64,000 bases of DNA, taken from JBCBGF01 sp038526915. GTDB taxonomy: Bacteria > Pseudomonadota > Alphaproteobacteria > Rhodobacterales > Rhodobacteraceae. Every line of letters starts with the position of its first letter. Positions within the stretch are counted from its first letter, which is position 1. The stretch spans positions 186,001 through 250,000 of the forward strand of contig JBCBGF010000002.1 in the NCBI GenBank assembly GCA_038526915.1. The letters run 5' to 3'. The position numbers and the translations under genes are program-made. Below the pieces are notes generated by a model, which had not been told where the DNA came from, made no database searches, and saw only the letters and a program-made list of their open reading frames with translations. Positions 52,954 to 61,890 of the stretch are shown piece after piece.

Positions 52954-54071
52954 GCGACCACAGGGTCGTCGAGATGCGCGTGCACTGCGTGTCGATCCCC
53001 GCCAAGGCTGTCCACGCGCATGGCTCCGGCGATGTGTCCTCCATCAACGCCGCACTGTGCGAGTTGGTGACCGACAGCGGCCTGACGGGCTGGGGCGAGG
53101 CGTCCCCCTGGCCCGTCTTCACCGGTACGCTTGAAGCCGCGGCGGCCGCACTTCACACCTACCTCAGACCCCAAGTTATTGGCCGTGATCCCGTGCGCGT
53201 CGAGCCAATCATGCGCGATGCCGAACGCGCAATGGTCGGCCACCCGGAGGCAAAGGCCGCCCTTGAATGCGCGCTCCTTGATCTGACGGGACAGATTGCG
53301 GGACTACCCATTGCCGATCTCGTCGGGGGTCGCCACCGCGACACGATCCCACTTAGCTTCTCGATCGCCAATCCCGACTTTGCAGCTGATTTGGAGGACA
53401 TTGCGCGGATCTGGGATGACGGTGTGCGCATATTCAAACTCAAAACGGGCTTTGCCGATCATGCGTTTGATCTAACCCGTCTGGAACGCCTCCGCGCGCT
53501 CTATGGTGACGACATCAAGCTGCGCATCGACTATAACCAAGGCCTTCCCGCTTATAATGCAATCCGGCGTATCCGCGATCTGGAAGCCTTCGCCCCCGAC
53601 TTTGTGGAACAGCCTGTGCGCATGTTCGAACGCGATGCGATGGCCGCGATTTCCCGCGCGGTGGACGTGCCGATTATGGCCGATGAAAGCGTGATGAACA
53701 CGCGCGATGCGTTCCAAGGTGCGGCAGTGCGCGTGGCAGACATCTTTTCGTTGAAGACCGCAAAGTCCGGTGGCATTCGACGATGCCTTGAGATCGCGGC
53801 CATCGCTCAAGCCGCGGGCATTGCGGTCTATGGCGGGTGCATGTTCGAGACGTCTGTGGCCCATATGGCAGGGGCGCATCTGATGGCCGCTGTGCCGGAA
53901 TTGGCGCTGGGATGCGAGTTCTACATGTCGACCTACTATGCCGAGGCTGACATCGCACAAACCCCGTTTCCGGTTAGGGACGGCCACGTCCACCTGCCCG
54001 ATACGCCAGGCCTAGGTACAGCGCCCGACCCCGCCATGTTGGAGGCGTATAGAACCGAGCTTTTGACTTGA
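52950..54071 (+). CDS. Enolase-superfamily enzyme, muconate-cycloisomerase (MLE) subgroup
   Basis: 373 residues from GTG 52950. The N-terminal capping domain includes GLTGWGEASPW. The barrel carries the subgroup's residues: FKLKTG (KxK base), LRIDYNQ (metal Asp), DFVEQPV (metal Glu), MADESV (metal Asp/Glu), and the second Lys in SLKTAKSGG. YGGCMFETSVAHMAG and GCEFYMSTYY are typical. Members are cycloisomerases, dipeptide epimerases or betaine epimerases, so the reaction is not decided. With a racemase-like gene upstream, an epimerisation or lactonisation step is likely. Confidence 0.8.
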   Translation: MSDHRVVEMRVHCVSIPAKAVHAHGSGDVSSINAALCELVTDSGLTGWGEASPWPVFTGTLEAAAAALHTYLRPQVIGRDPVRVEPIMRDAERAMVGHPEAKAALECALLDLTGQIAGLPIADLVGGRHRDTIPLSFSIANPDFAADLEDIARIWDDGVRIFKLKTGFADHAFDLTRLERLRALYGDDIKLRIDYNQGLPAYNAIRRIRDLEAFAPDFVEQPVRMFERDAMAAISRAVDVPIMADESVMNTRDAFQGAAVRVADIFSLKTAKSGGIRRCLEIAAIAQAAGIAVYGGCMFETSVAHMAGAHLMAAVPELALGCEFYMSTYYAEADIAQTPFPVRDGHVHLPDTPGLGTAPDPAMLEAYRTELLT

Positions 54072-54102
54072 GGATCAGCCGCGTCCTTTTGAAAGTCAGG
54101 CT

Positions 54103-54894
54103 CTAACCGTCACCAAAGATGCGTGTGTGCATGCTGTCGAGCAGCACCAGGATGTCCGGGTTTCCAGCAACCACGTGTGTCCCGTTCAGCACCGCCGCTT
54201 CGTGATCGAACGCTGCATAGTCCCCACCAGCCTCGCGGATCATCAAGAGCGCGGCAAAGCAGTCCCACGAATTCATATAATTCTCGATGTGACCGATCAG
54301 GCGCCCCGACGCGACATAGGCCAGCATCAAGGCCCCCGATGCAGACCGAAAGAACATGCCCCCCGATGACAGAATCTCGCCCACCATTGCGGTCGCCTTG
54401 GCGCGGTCCGTCAACCCCGACACCCCCGCCCCGGTCGAGCCATCGGACAAGGTTTTGGCCGTCGACACGCGCATCGGCTTGCCATTCACAAACGCCCCGC
54501 CCCCTTTGCTGGCCGAAAACATCTCGCCCGTGTTTGGGTCAAAGATCACCCCGACCACCGGTTCGCCATGGTGCGCGCAGGCAATGACGACGCACCAATG
54601 CGGGATACCGGCCAGGTAATTGGCGGTGCCGTCAATCGGGTCGATGATCCAGTCGAAGCCGGTTGTCCGCTGGACCCGCTCATGCTCCTCGCCCACGATA
54701 CCATCGTCGGGCCAGGCCTTTGCGATCGCCGTGCGGATCAGCGTCTCTGTATCCCGGTCGGCCTGTGACACCAGATCGTGGTGCCCCTTGCTCTCCACCG
54801 TCAGGCTTTCGAGCGCGGCAAATTTCTCATGCGCGAAACTGCCTGCATCCCGGGCGGTCTTGTCGGCGAAAGCCAGTCGTTCGGTTAGGTCCAT
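54103..54894 (-). CDS. Inositol monophosphatase-family phosphatase
   Basis: 263 residues. Metal-binding motifs are GIVGEEHE, DPIDGTANYLAG and NSWDCFAALLMIREAGG; together these give the Li+-sensitive phosphatase active site. Substrates in the family include inositol phosphate, histidinol phosphate and PAP; nothing here selects one. It follows the class IV aminotransferase by 21 bases, which holds a TGTATACTG sequence similar to half of the GntR palindrome. Histidinol-phosphatase of the IMPase type is one option. Confidence 0.85.
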   Translation of the reverse strand: MDLTERLAFADKTARDAGSFAHEKFAALESLTVESKGHHDLVSQADRDTETLIRTAIAKAWPDDGIVGEEHERVQRTTGFDWIIDPIDGTANYLAGIPHWCVVIACAHHGEPVVGVIFDPNTGEMFSASKGGGAFVNGKPMRVSTAKTLSDGSTGAGVSGLTDRAKATAMVGEILSSGGMFFRSASGALMLAYVASGRLIGHIENYMNSWDCFAALLMIREAGGDYAAFDHEAAVLNGTHVVAGNPDILVLLDSMHTRIFGDG

Positions 54895-54915
54895 TTCCAG
54901 TATACATCCTTTAAA

Positions 54916-55839
54916 CTAAGAGGGCTGTCCAATGACACGGTCTTTGTAAAGCGCTCGGATGCGGTCAAAAACCGGGCCTGCTTGACCATCCCCAATCTTC
55001 CGGCCATCGATCTCAAACACCGGGGTCTGCGCGCCGAACGTGCCCGTCAAAAACGCCTCATCCGCCGAATAAGTCTCAAGCAGCGAGAAGTTTCGTTCAT
55101 AAAACGGGATGCCGTCTTCGCGGCACAGGTCGATCACCGCCTGCCGCGTGATCCCGTTCATACAATACTCGCCGGTCGAGGTCCAAACCTCACCCCCGCG
55201 GACGATGAAGAAATTGCATGCGTTGGTCGTATTCACAAAACCAAAGGGATCCAGCATCAGCGCCTCATCCGCCCCTTGGCGCACGGCGTGGGTCAGCGGG
55301 ATGATGCAGTTGAGCTTTGAGTGTGAGTTCAGCTTGGCATCCTGCGTCAGCGGCAGCCCCCGATGATGCGGCACCGACGCCAGCCGGATGCCACGCGCCA
55401 CCACGCTGTTGTCGGGTTTTGAATGCTCGGCGATGATGACGATGGTGGGGCCATAGATACTCAGATGCGGATGCTGGAACGGTTTGCGCTTGCGCCCGCG
55501 CGTCACCATCAGGCGGATATGCACATCCGTCACCATCGCATTGGCCTCAAGCGTATCCCAAATCGCTTGGGTCAGCTCTTGCCGCGTTATCCCGATGTCG
55601 AGGTCGATAAACAGCGCCGCTTCATAGAGCCGGTCAAGATGCGCATCGAGGAGGGGAATGCGCCCGTCGTACAGGCGCAACCCTTCCCACACCCCATCGC
55701 CCAGCATGAACCCGCTGTCATAGACCGACACGGTTGCCTGATCGCGATGGACGATGTCGCCGTTGACGTAGATCAGGATATCGCTGTTGCGCGCATCCTC
55801 GGCGGCATCATGGGTCGAGACATGTGTGTCTTGGCGCAT
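54916..55839 (-). CDS. Class IV PLP aminotransferase (D-amino acid / branched-chain type)
   Basis: 307 residues from ATG 55839, with AGGGGAAGGG upstream; the frame is open to 55977. Fold-type IV motifs: YVNGDIVHRDQATVSVYDSGFMLGDGVWEGL (in parts), the PLP lysine in the SHSKLNCI region, EALMLDPFGFVNTTNACNFF (in parts), GITRQAVIDLC, and FLTGTFGAQTPV. The RxKKRKPF-like RGRKRKPFQHP segment differs from IlvE. D-alanine aminotransferase, branched-chain aminotransferase or 4-amino-4-deoxychorismate lyase are alternatives. 109 bases after tcuB on the same strand. Confidence 0.8.
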   Translation of the reverse strand: MRQDTHVSTHDAAEDARNSDILIYVNGDIVHRDQATVSVYDSGFMLGDGVWEGLRLYDGRIPLLDAHLDRLYEAALFIDLDIGITRQELTQAIWDTLEANAMVTDVHIRLMVTRGRKRKPFQHPHLSIYGPTIVIIAEHSKPDNSVVARGIRLASVPHHRGLPLTQDAKLNSHSKLNCIIPLTHAVRQGADEALMLDPFGFVNTTNACNFFIVRGGEVWTSTGEYCMNGITRQAVIDLCREDGIPFYERNFSLLETYSADEAFLTGTFGAQTPVFEIDGRKIGDGQAGPVFDRIRALYKDRVIGQPS

Positions 55840-55948
55840 CTGAACCCTTCCCCTTGCGAAACTGATCTCTGCTGGCTGCCGCCCGTTGCACAGGCTGCCA
55901 AACTTCCCAGCTACATGACAGGTAGGGCTGCGGGAGCAAAGCCAGTTT

Positions 55949-57040
55949 CTAAGCGCGCGCCATTCGGGCTGCTGCAATCTCCCGCGCAGTGGCTGCCTCT
56001 TTCGTCAGGGCGGCCATCCGAAAGAACCCATGCGCCATCTTTGAATAAGGCGTGAGCAGGAAGAAGGTCAGGACCGTTCCCAGGTGCACCGGCAACAACC
56101 ATGAAACTGCGCTGGTCCCCGTCGCGGCGTAGAGAAGTAACCCGGTCGCACTCACCGAAAACAACAGCAGCACAAAGGCCATTTCACCCCCCCACGCGTT
56201 TGGTGCGCCAAGGGCCGGGTCAGCCTTGGTCTTGAGCCAGGCGAGACTCGCCGTACCAACGCACAGGAGGATACCCCCGGGCACGCCAAAGAGCTTGGGC
56301 AAGCTGAACAGCCCATAGGGTGCCTCTAATCCAAAACCGTAATGCAGAACCGTCCCGCTGGAGGTGGAGGCAAAGCACAAAAGAAACCCATAGAGCGTTG
56401 CTTGGTGAAAATACCGCCGCGCATGGCTGAACTGGTCTTCAACCTCAAAATTGCACCCGTCCCCATGTCCGCCGGACAGGTTTCTCATTTGCCCCGCCGC
56501 CAGACATGCCTGCCACACATCGCCGATCGTCACAGATCCACCACCCACGGTCCGCCAATACTGCCGCAAAGACAGCCCGAGTGCGGCCAGGGGCAACAAA
56601 AACGCCAGCGCAAAGATCGCCACCATCAGGCCGTGGGACATATAGGCGTAAAATCCCCCGCCACTTTCTGGGCGAAACGCCTGAGCCAAGGTGAACAGGA
56701 GCGCAAAGGCGGCGACCAGCACCAGACTGATGGCAAGCCCCGATCGATCGAACAGGCCCGCAAATCCGCGCGGCCAAGCGAGCGCCTTCCAACTGTCATG
56801 GCGCACGGCGGCCAGGGCTTGCGGCAGGTTCAGATCAAACTCATGCGGGGCGGTGTATTGGCAGGCATAGTAACACCCCCTGCAATTGTGACAGAGGTTC
56901 GCCAACTGCGTGATGTCCCCGTCAGCAAAGGCGCGTTCGCGGTGGAGTGCCGGAAAGACCGAACAATACCCCTCGCAATAGCGGCACGCGTTGCAGATCT
57001 CGGCCTGTCGCCGTGCCTCATCGATCAGATCAGTTTGCAT
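55949..57040 (-). CDS. tcuB: TcuB-like membrane electron-transfer protein (CitB family)
   Basis: Takes electrons from FADH2 of TcuA to the membrane quinone pool. 363 residues from ATG 57040, which has GGGAGG 9 bases upstream and overlaps the tcuA stop by 11 bases. Two [4Fe-4S] motifs are near the N-terminus: CNACRYCEGYC and CHNCRGCYYACQYTAPHEFD. About six helices follow (for example GLAISLVLVAAFALLFTLA, GMAFVLLLFSVSATGLLLY in part, LLPVHLGTVLTFFLL). Several histidines lie in or near helices. Confidence 0.9.
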   Translation of the reverse strand: MQTDLIDEARRQAEICNACRYCEGYCSVFPALHRERAFADGDITQLANLCHNCRGCYYACQYTAPHEFDLNLPQALAAVRHDSWKALAWPRGFAGLFDRSGLAISLVLVAAFALLFTLAQAFRPESGGGFYAYMSHGLMVAIFALAFLLPLAALGLSLRQYWRTVGGGSVTIGDVWQACLAAGQMRNLSGGHGDGCNFEVEDQFSHARRYFHQATLYGFLLCFASTSSGTVLHYGFGLEAPYGLFSLPKLFGVPGGILLCVGTASLAWLKTKADPALGAPNAWGGEMAFVLLLFSVSATGLLLYAATGTSAVSWLLPVHLGTVLTFFLLTPYSKMAHGFFRMAALTKEAATAREIAAARMARA

Positions 57041-58421
57041 AGGCTGCCGCCTCCCGCCCGGCGATCCGTCCGAAAACGGTGCCAATCGTCATCCCGAACC
57101 CGGCCAGATACCCCTGCCCCAGGATCGACCCGGCCATCGTTTCCCCCGCTGCCCAAAGGTTCTCCACTGGCCGGTTACCGACCGAGCATTGGGCATGTTC
57201 GTCAACCTTCAGCCCCAGATAGGTGAAGGTGACGCCGGTCCGCAGGGAGTATCCGTAGAAAGGCGGCGTATCGATGGGCCGCGCCCAGTTCGTCTTCGCC
57301 GGCGTCAGGCCCGTGGTCGCCACGCCATCCAATTCGGTCGGATGAAAGTCCGCGGTATCCCCGCAGGCCGCGTTGAACTGATCCACTGTTGCGCGCAAAC
57401 GATCCACCGGCAGGCACATCTTGCCTGCCAGTTCCTCAAGCGACCCCGCCTTCACCGGCGGAAAGACAGACGGCATAAACAGATCAATCGACTTGGCATC
57501 GATGATCGCATATCCGACCTGATCGGGCTGATCGGCCACCAACCGCCCCCAGATCGCATAGCGTTTGGGCCAGACGTCTTCGCCTTCATCATAAAACCGC
57601 TCGGCATTTTTGTTCACCACAATCGAGAACGGCACACAGTCCAGTCGCGTCACGATCCCCCCGTCGAACTTCGGCGCACGCCCGTCAATGGCCACCGCAT
57701 GGCATTGGGTCGGATCGCCCACCTGCTCGACCCCTTGATCCAACAGATCGGCCAGAACGACGCCGCGATTGTAAGGTGTGCCACGGATCAGAAAGTTGCG
57801 CGCTGCAGGTCCCCAGGCCCGGGTTAACCACTCGATATCCGCCTGAAACCCGCCCGAAGCCACCACCACCGCTTTAGGCGTGACCGACCGCGCTTCGCCA
57901 ATATGGGTGTAGTCAACCCGCGCGATGCGATCATCGCCCATGGCAAGATGCGTGACCGGCGCGTCATAGAGAACCTCAATCGCCAACCGCTCCGCCGTTC
58001 GGTAATAGGCGTTCACCAGTCCCTTACCACCGCCCAGGAAAAACGCGTTGGTCCGCGCCAGCGACAGCGTGCCTGAAAGCGATGGCTGGAACCGCACGCC
58101 ATGCGCCTCCATCCAGGGCAGGCACTCTTCAGATGCGCGGATCGCGAGACGGGCCAACCCTGCATGGGTCTTGCCGCCCGTCACTTTCATCAGATCGTCG
58201 AAGTACTCCTCTTCGGAATAGCTATCGACCAAAGGCCCCAGCGGCCCGTGATGCATGCAACGAAAATTGCGGGTGTGACGCGAATTTCCACCGCGGTAGG
58301 CCTTGGGCGCGGCTTCCAGGATCAAAACGCGGGCACCGGCTTCCGCCGCGGTCATGGCCGCGCAGAGGGCGGCGTTGCCACCGCCAATGACCACCAAATC
58401 GAACCCGTCCGCCAAGCGCAC
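57030..58421 (-). CDS. tcuA: FAD-dependent tricarballylate dehydrogenase (TcuA)
   Basis: Oxidises tricarballylate to cis-aconitate in characterised members. 463 residues from GTG 58421. N-terminal FAD motif VVIGGGNAALCAAMTAAE, then GGNSRHTRNFRC, GGGKGLVNAYY, VVVASGGFQADIEWL, RGTPYNRG, and the C-terminal GLKVDEHAQCSVG and AAGETMAGSILGQGYLAGFGM (in parts) of the fumarate-reductase/succinate-dehydrogenase flavoprotein family. Coupled to tcuB. Divergent from a LysR gene, which fits the tcuR-tcuABC arrangement, although no tcuC transporter is present. Confidence 0.9.
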   Translation of the reverse strand: MRLADGFDLVVIGGGNAALCAAMTAAEAGARVLILEAAPKAYRGGNSRHTRNFRCMHHGPLGPLVDSYSEEEYFDDLMKVTGGKTHAGLARLAIRASEECLPWMEAHGVRFQPSLSGTLSLARTNAFFLGGGKGLVNAYYRTAERLAIEVLYDAPVTHLAMGDDRIARVDYTHIGEARSVTPKAVVVASGGFQADIEWLTRAWGPAARNFLIRGTPYNRGVVLADLLDQGVEQVGDPTQCHAVAIDGRAPKFDGGIVTRLDCVPFSIVVNKNAERFYDEGEDVWPKRYAIWGRLVADQPDQVGYAIIDAKSIDLFMPSVFPPVKAGSLEELAGKMCLPVDRLRATVDQFNAACGDTADFHPTELDGVATTGLTPAKTNWARPIDTPPFYGYSLRTGVTFTYLGLKVDEHAQCSVGNRPVENLWAAGETMAGSILGQGYLAGFGMTIGTVFGRIAGREAAAYAN

Positions 58422-58458
58422 ACTCCATCGCTATAGCGGTGCTAAGCGACCCGGATTG

Positions 58459-58469
58459 ATTTGACAAAT
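58459..58469. promoter_or_regulatory. Inverted repeat in tcuA/lysR divergent promoter
   Basis: ATTTG-A-CAAAT is a perfect 11-base inverted repeat, and TTGC-A-GCAA at 58475-58483 is a second. Both lie in the 74 bases between the divergent starts. LysR proteins typically bind such short dyads, so this is a candidate operator for the neighbouring regulator. Confidence 0.4.
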
Positions 58470-58495
58470 GCAGCTTGCAGCAAAACTATTCCGCC

Positions 58496-59416
58496 ATGCG
58501 CATCAATTTTGACTTCCTCGATCTCGAAGCCTTCCTGGCCGTGAAGGTCACCGGGTCCTTTCACGCCGCCGCTGAACGACTAAACTTGTCACAATCATCG
58601 GTCACGCGGCGCGTGCAGAAACTGGAAGTTGCTCTGGGAACGCGCCTGTTCGAGCGCACTACCCGCGCCGTTCGGCCGACCCTGGCGGCCAAACGTCTGC
58701 AACTCCGGGCCGAAGCGATCCTGCAGGAGGCCGAAGAAACAACCCGTGCCCTACAGGATGAACATGCGGGCCTGGCCTATCAACGGTCTCGGATTGTGAC
58801 GCTGGCTACGGTGCCGACGGTTCTGGGGGGCTTGGTTGCGCCTGCCATCCGGGATCTGCGCGTGGTCGACCCCACGGCCCGTGTTCGGATCATGGACATG
58901 GCCGCAAATGACGTGGCTGAGGCGGTGGCCCAAGGCGATGCCGACCTGGGCATTTGCTCCGTCCCCCTGCTTGAGCCCGCGACCCAGTTCGAGCTCTTGT
59001 TCAACGATCCGATCGTGTTGGCGATTCCGGCGGGACACACATTCGCCGCGCTCGATAGCGTGCCCTGGAGCGCGCTGAATGACCAAGCGCTGATCCTGCC
59101 AACGCGCGGCACCGGCAATCGGTTGGTCATTGATGAGGCTTTGGCAAAAGGCCGGGCCGACATTCGATGGGCGTTTGAGGTGCAACGCACGTCTTCTGCG
59201 GTTGAGCTTGTGTCCCAAGGCATGGGCGTTGCGCCCCTGCCCAAAACTGCCGTCATTGGCGGGCAGCGCGGCGGCGTAGATTGGAAACCGCTGCGTGACC
59301 CCGACGTCTCGCGGGCCATCGGGTTGCTTACCCGCATCGGCCAGCCTGAAAACAAGCCGGCCGCGTCGCTCAAATATGCGCTGTTGGCACGTGCGATGGA
59401 GGTCGCTGCCGAGTGA
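58496..59416 (+). CDS. LysR-family transcriptional regulator (TcuR-like)
   Basis: 306 residues from ATG 58496 (MRINFDFLDLEAFLAV); an upstream TTG in frame is not needed. N-terminal helix-turn-helix GSFHAAAERLNLSQSSVTRRVQKLEVALGTRLFERTTRAV (in parts), then the periplasmic-binding-like effector domain (ATVPTVLGGLVAPAIRD, GDADLGICSVPL, VSQGMGVAPLPKTAV). Divergent from tcuA, so probably its regulator with tricarballylate/citrate as likely inducer; this is inferred from arrangement. Confidence 0.88.
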   Translation: MRINFDFLDLEAFLAVKVTGSFHAAAERLNLSQSSVTRRVQKLEVALGTRLFERTTRAVRPTLAAKRLQLRAEAILQEAEETTRALQDEHAGLAYQRSRIVTLATVPTVLGGLVAPAIRDLRVVDPTARVRIMDMAANDVAEAVAQGDADLGICSVPLLEPATQFELLFNDPIVLAIPAGHTFAALDSVPWSALNDQALILPTRGTGNRLVIDEALAKGRADIRWAFEVQRTSSAVELVSQGMGVAPLPKTAVIGGQRGGVDWKPLRDPDVSRAIGLLTRIGQPENKPAASLKYALLARAMEVAAE

Positions 59417-59435
59417 GAAATGAGGCTCAAGGTAG

Positions 59436-59512
<77 letters not shown>

Positions 59513-59573
59513 CTGGCGCCCGTATAACGCTGGCCCCACCCCCCTGCAAGGGCAGCTGATAGCGTTGCCCTGC

Positions 59574-60794
59574 CTAGCCCAGCAAGTCGTGACAAAGCTC
59601 AAGCGCATCCACCAGCACATCGACCTCCTCCACAGTGTTGTAGAGCCCGAATGACGCGCGGCAGGTGGCGCTGAGGCCCAGATGATCCATCAAGGGCCCG
59701 GTGCAGTGTTGCCCCGCACGCACGGCGACACCGCGTTTATCGAGGATGGTCGAGATGTCATGGGCATGCGCTGCCCCGTCCAACGTGAACGAGAAGATCG
59801 CTGCCTTGTCCCTGGACGTGCCCTGGACGTTCAGCCAGTTCAGACCATCCAACCGGCTGCGGGCATAGTCGCGCAGCGTCTCCTCATGGGCTGCGATGTT
59901 CTCAACACCCAGCGCCATCATATAGTCCAGCGCTACGCCTAGGCCGATTTGCTGAACGATTCCGGGGGTTCCCGCTTCGAACTTCATCGGCGGATCTGCG
60001 TAGGTCACTTCGTCCTTGTGAACCTCTCGGATCATGTCGCCACCCCCGATGAACGGGTGCATCTCGTCCATCCGCTCACGCCGGATATAGATCGCCCCCG
60101 ATCCGGATGGGCCATAAAGCTTGTGCCCGGTGATCGCATAGAAATCACAGCCCAAGTCCTGCACATCGACCGGCATATGAACGGCGGCTTGGCTTCCATC
60201 CACCAACACGGCCACGCCACGCTCACGCGCTGCGCTACAGATCGTTTTGACATCGATCTTGGTGCCCAGCACATTCGACAGATGGGTGATCGCCACCAGC
60301 TTGGTGTTCGGGCCGATGGCATCGATGACTTTCTGCGGGTCAAGATCGCCGTTGGCATCGATATCGACCCATTTCAGCACAACACCCAATCGCTCGCGCA
60401 AGAAATGCCATGGCACGATGTTGGCGTGATGCTCCATCACGCTTAGAACGATCTCATCGCCCTGCTCAAACCGGGGCAGCGCCCATCCGTAGGCCACCAG
60501 ATTGATCCCCTCGGTCGTGCCCGAGTTCATGACGATTTCGTTTTCCGACCCGGCATTCAGAAACCGCGCAATCGTTCCCCGCACGGCCTCGTACCGCTCG
60601 GTCGCGAGGTTCGACAGGGTGTGCAGCCCGCGATGGACGTTGGAATACTCCATCGAATAGGCATGCGTGACGGCGTCGATCACGACCTGCGGCTTCTGCG
60701 CCGAGGCCCCGTTATCGAGGTAGACCAGCTGTTTGCCGTTCACTTCCCGTGAAAGGATCGGAAAGTCGGCGCGGATTGCATTCACATCGTACAT
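59574..60794 (-). CDS. sufS: SufS-type cysteine desulfurase
   Basis: PLP enzyme that releases sulfur from cysteine for Fe-S cluster assembly. 406 residues. Motifs: YLDNGASAQKP, HRGLHTLSNLATERYE, MNSGTTEGINLVA, HHANIVPW, PLP lysine K225 in ITGHKLYGPSG, GTPGIVQQIGL, and the persulfide cysteine C364 in GQHCTGPLM. Its ATG shares one base with the stop of the upstream YIP1-family gene (TGATG). Last gene of the visible suf operon. Confidence 0.96.
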   Translation of the reverse strand: MYDVNAIRADFPILSREVNGKQLVYLDNGASAQKPQVVIDAVTHAYSMEYSNVHRGLHTLSNLATERYEAVRGTIARFLNAGSENEIVMNSGTTEGINLVAYGWALPRFEQGDEIVLSVMEHHANIVPWHFLRERLGVVLKWVDIDANGDLDPQKVIDAIGPNTKLVAITHLSNVLGTKIDVKTICSAARERGVAVLVDGSQAAVHMPVDVQDLGCDFYAITGHKLYGPSGSGAIYIRRERMDEMHPFIGGGDMIREVHKDEVTYADPPMKFEAGTPGIVQQIGLGVALDYMMALGVENIAAHEETLRDYARSRLDGLNWLNVQGTSRDKAAIFSFTLDGAAHAHDISTILDKRGVAVRAGQHCTGPLMDHLGLSATCRASFGLYNTVEEVDVLVDALELCHDLLG

Positions 60795-61393
60795 CAGATG
60801 GCACCATCGGTTGTGGGCATCGTGACCCCCAGAACAGTCAGGACGAGCGAAAAGAGAAAGGCGATGGCAAAGCCTGAAACAAGGATCATCACGAACACCT
60901 GTGCAAGTGAGTTAAACCCATGCAAAACAGCGACAAAGTTGGTCAGGAGCCAGAAGAATAGGACCAGGGCCGCAATGCCGATCAACCCGGCAAAGGGCGG
61001 CAGGATCAGGAGCGACAGCGTTTGCAACAGCTGCAGACACACCATGATGAACTGCAGCCAGGACATCAGCAGCGTGGCCTCTTCAAAGCTGCCGCGTCCG
61101 CCCATGGCCCGCCCGACCCAATGCACCGAGAAGATCATGATGATCAGAAGGCCCATCTGAATGATGCCGGTGATCAGAGGGTTTTGCAAAAACCCGCCCA
61201 TGATGTCGTTCGAGGGCGCCGAAAACAGCGATGTGATCTGTGCAATCAGGATCGACAGCACAACCACAATCGCCAGGATCAGCCACAATGCCTCACGCGG
61301 GACGCCAAGCGCCAAAACCTCTTCCGCGCCTTCGCGGGGGTTGGTGATTGACCGGCCGACCATCGCCAGCACCTGATTGAATGTAAGCGTCAT
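60794..61393 (-). CDS. YIP1-family membrane protein in the suf operon
   Basis: 199 residues from ATG 61393, overlapping the upstream gene as ATGA; a longer frame to TTG 61441 is rejected. Begins MTLTFNQVLAMVGRSITNPREGAEEVL, a soluble part typical of bacterial Yip1 proteins, followed by about five helices (ALWLILAIVVVLSILIAQITS in part, LLIIMIFSVHWVG, LILPPFAGLIGIAALVLFFWLL in part). Function unknown. Tightly coupled with sufS, so a link to Fe-S assembly or membrane attachment of the SUF machinery is possible. Confidence 0.8.
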   Translation of the reverse strand: MTLTFNQVLAMVGRSITNPREGAEEVLALGVPREALWLILAIVVVLSILIAQITSLFSAPSNDIMGGFLQNPLITGIIQMGLLIIMIFSVHWVGRAMGGRGSFEEATLLMSWLQFIMVCLQLLQTLSLLILPPFAGLIGIAALVLFFWLLTNFVAVLHGFNSLAQVFVMILVSGFAIAFLFSLVLTVLGVTMPTTDGAI

Positions 61394-61887
61394 GCGCTGG
61401 ATCCAGTCCTGCTCTGAATTTCCCAAAGACCTGCCGTCCAAATCCCCAGAAATGCAAGCCCCGCAACCAGTCCGGTCAGATTAAAGGCGGTCCCCGGCCC
61501 AATGAACCCCGCAACCAGCCCTGAGAGCAGCCACAGTGGGCTGGCCGCAAGAACCGCCCAGAACAGGGCCATCCGACTGCCAAACCCCGTCCCCTGCCCG
61601 CCCAACACCTTGGCCCCCCAATGGGACAAAAGCGCGAGAAGATAGAAAAACAAGGGCGCGATAAACAGCCATCCCATCAGCGCCCCGCCCAATCGCGCGT
61701 TCAGCGGGATCGACGGATCCTCGAACGCCGCGCGCGACAGGCCTGGCCATTGCGCCACAAACATCACCAGACATCCGGCCATCAAGATCGCAAAAGCACG
61801 ATCCTCGCGAACGCCGCCGGCCGTCCGCCGACGCAAGACCTCGCGCGGCCGGATATAGCTGCGCGCTATGTCGTTGGTGATGCTCAT
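61390..61887 (-). CDS. Second YIP1-family membrane protein in the suf operon
   Basis: 165 residues (MSITNDIARSYIRPREVLRRRTAGG), with a basic N-terminal segment and about four helices (FAILMAGCLVMFVAQWPG, LGGALMGWLFIAPLFFYLLALLSHW in part, ALFWAVLAASPLWLLSGLVAGFI in part, LTGLVAGLAFLGIWTAGLWE). It starts 3 bases after sufD and overlaps the next YIP1-family gene as ATGA. The two YIP1 proteins may form a heteromer. No catalytic motif seen. Confidence 0.72.
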   Translation of the reverse strand: MSITNDIARSYIRPREVLRRRTAGGVREDRAFAILMAGCLVMFVAQWPGLSRAAFEDPSIPLNARLGGALMGWLFIAPLFFYLLALLSHWGAKVLGGQGTGFGSRMALFWAVLAASPLWLLSGLVAGFIGPGTAFNLTGLVAGLAFLGIWTAGLWEIQSRTGSSA

Positions 61888-61890
61888 GTC

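Noticed and set aside
54898..54906. CAGTATACA in front of the IMPase gene as a second GntR operator
   Set aside because: It matches only one arm of CTGTATACAG, and GTATAC also occurs inside coding regions (for example near 35783, 44664 and 52222), so it is probably chance.
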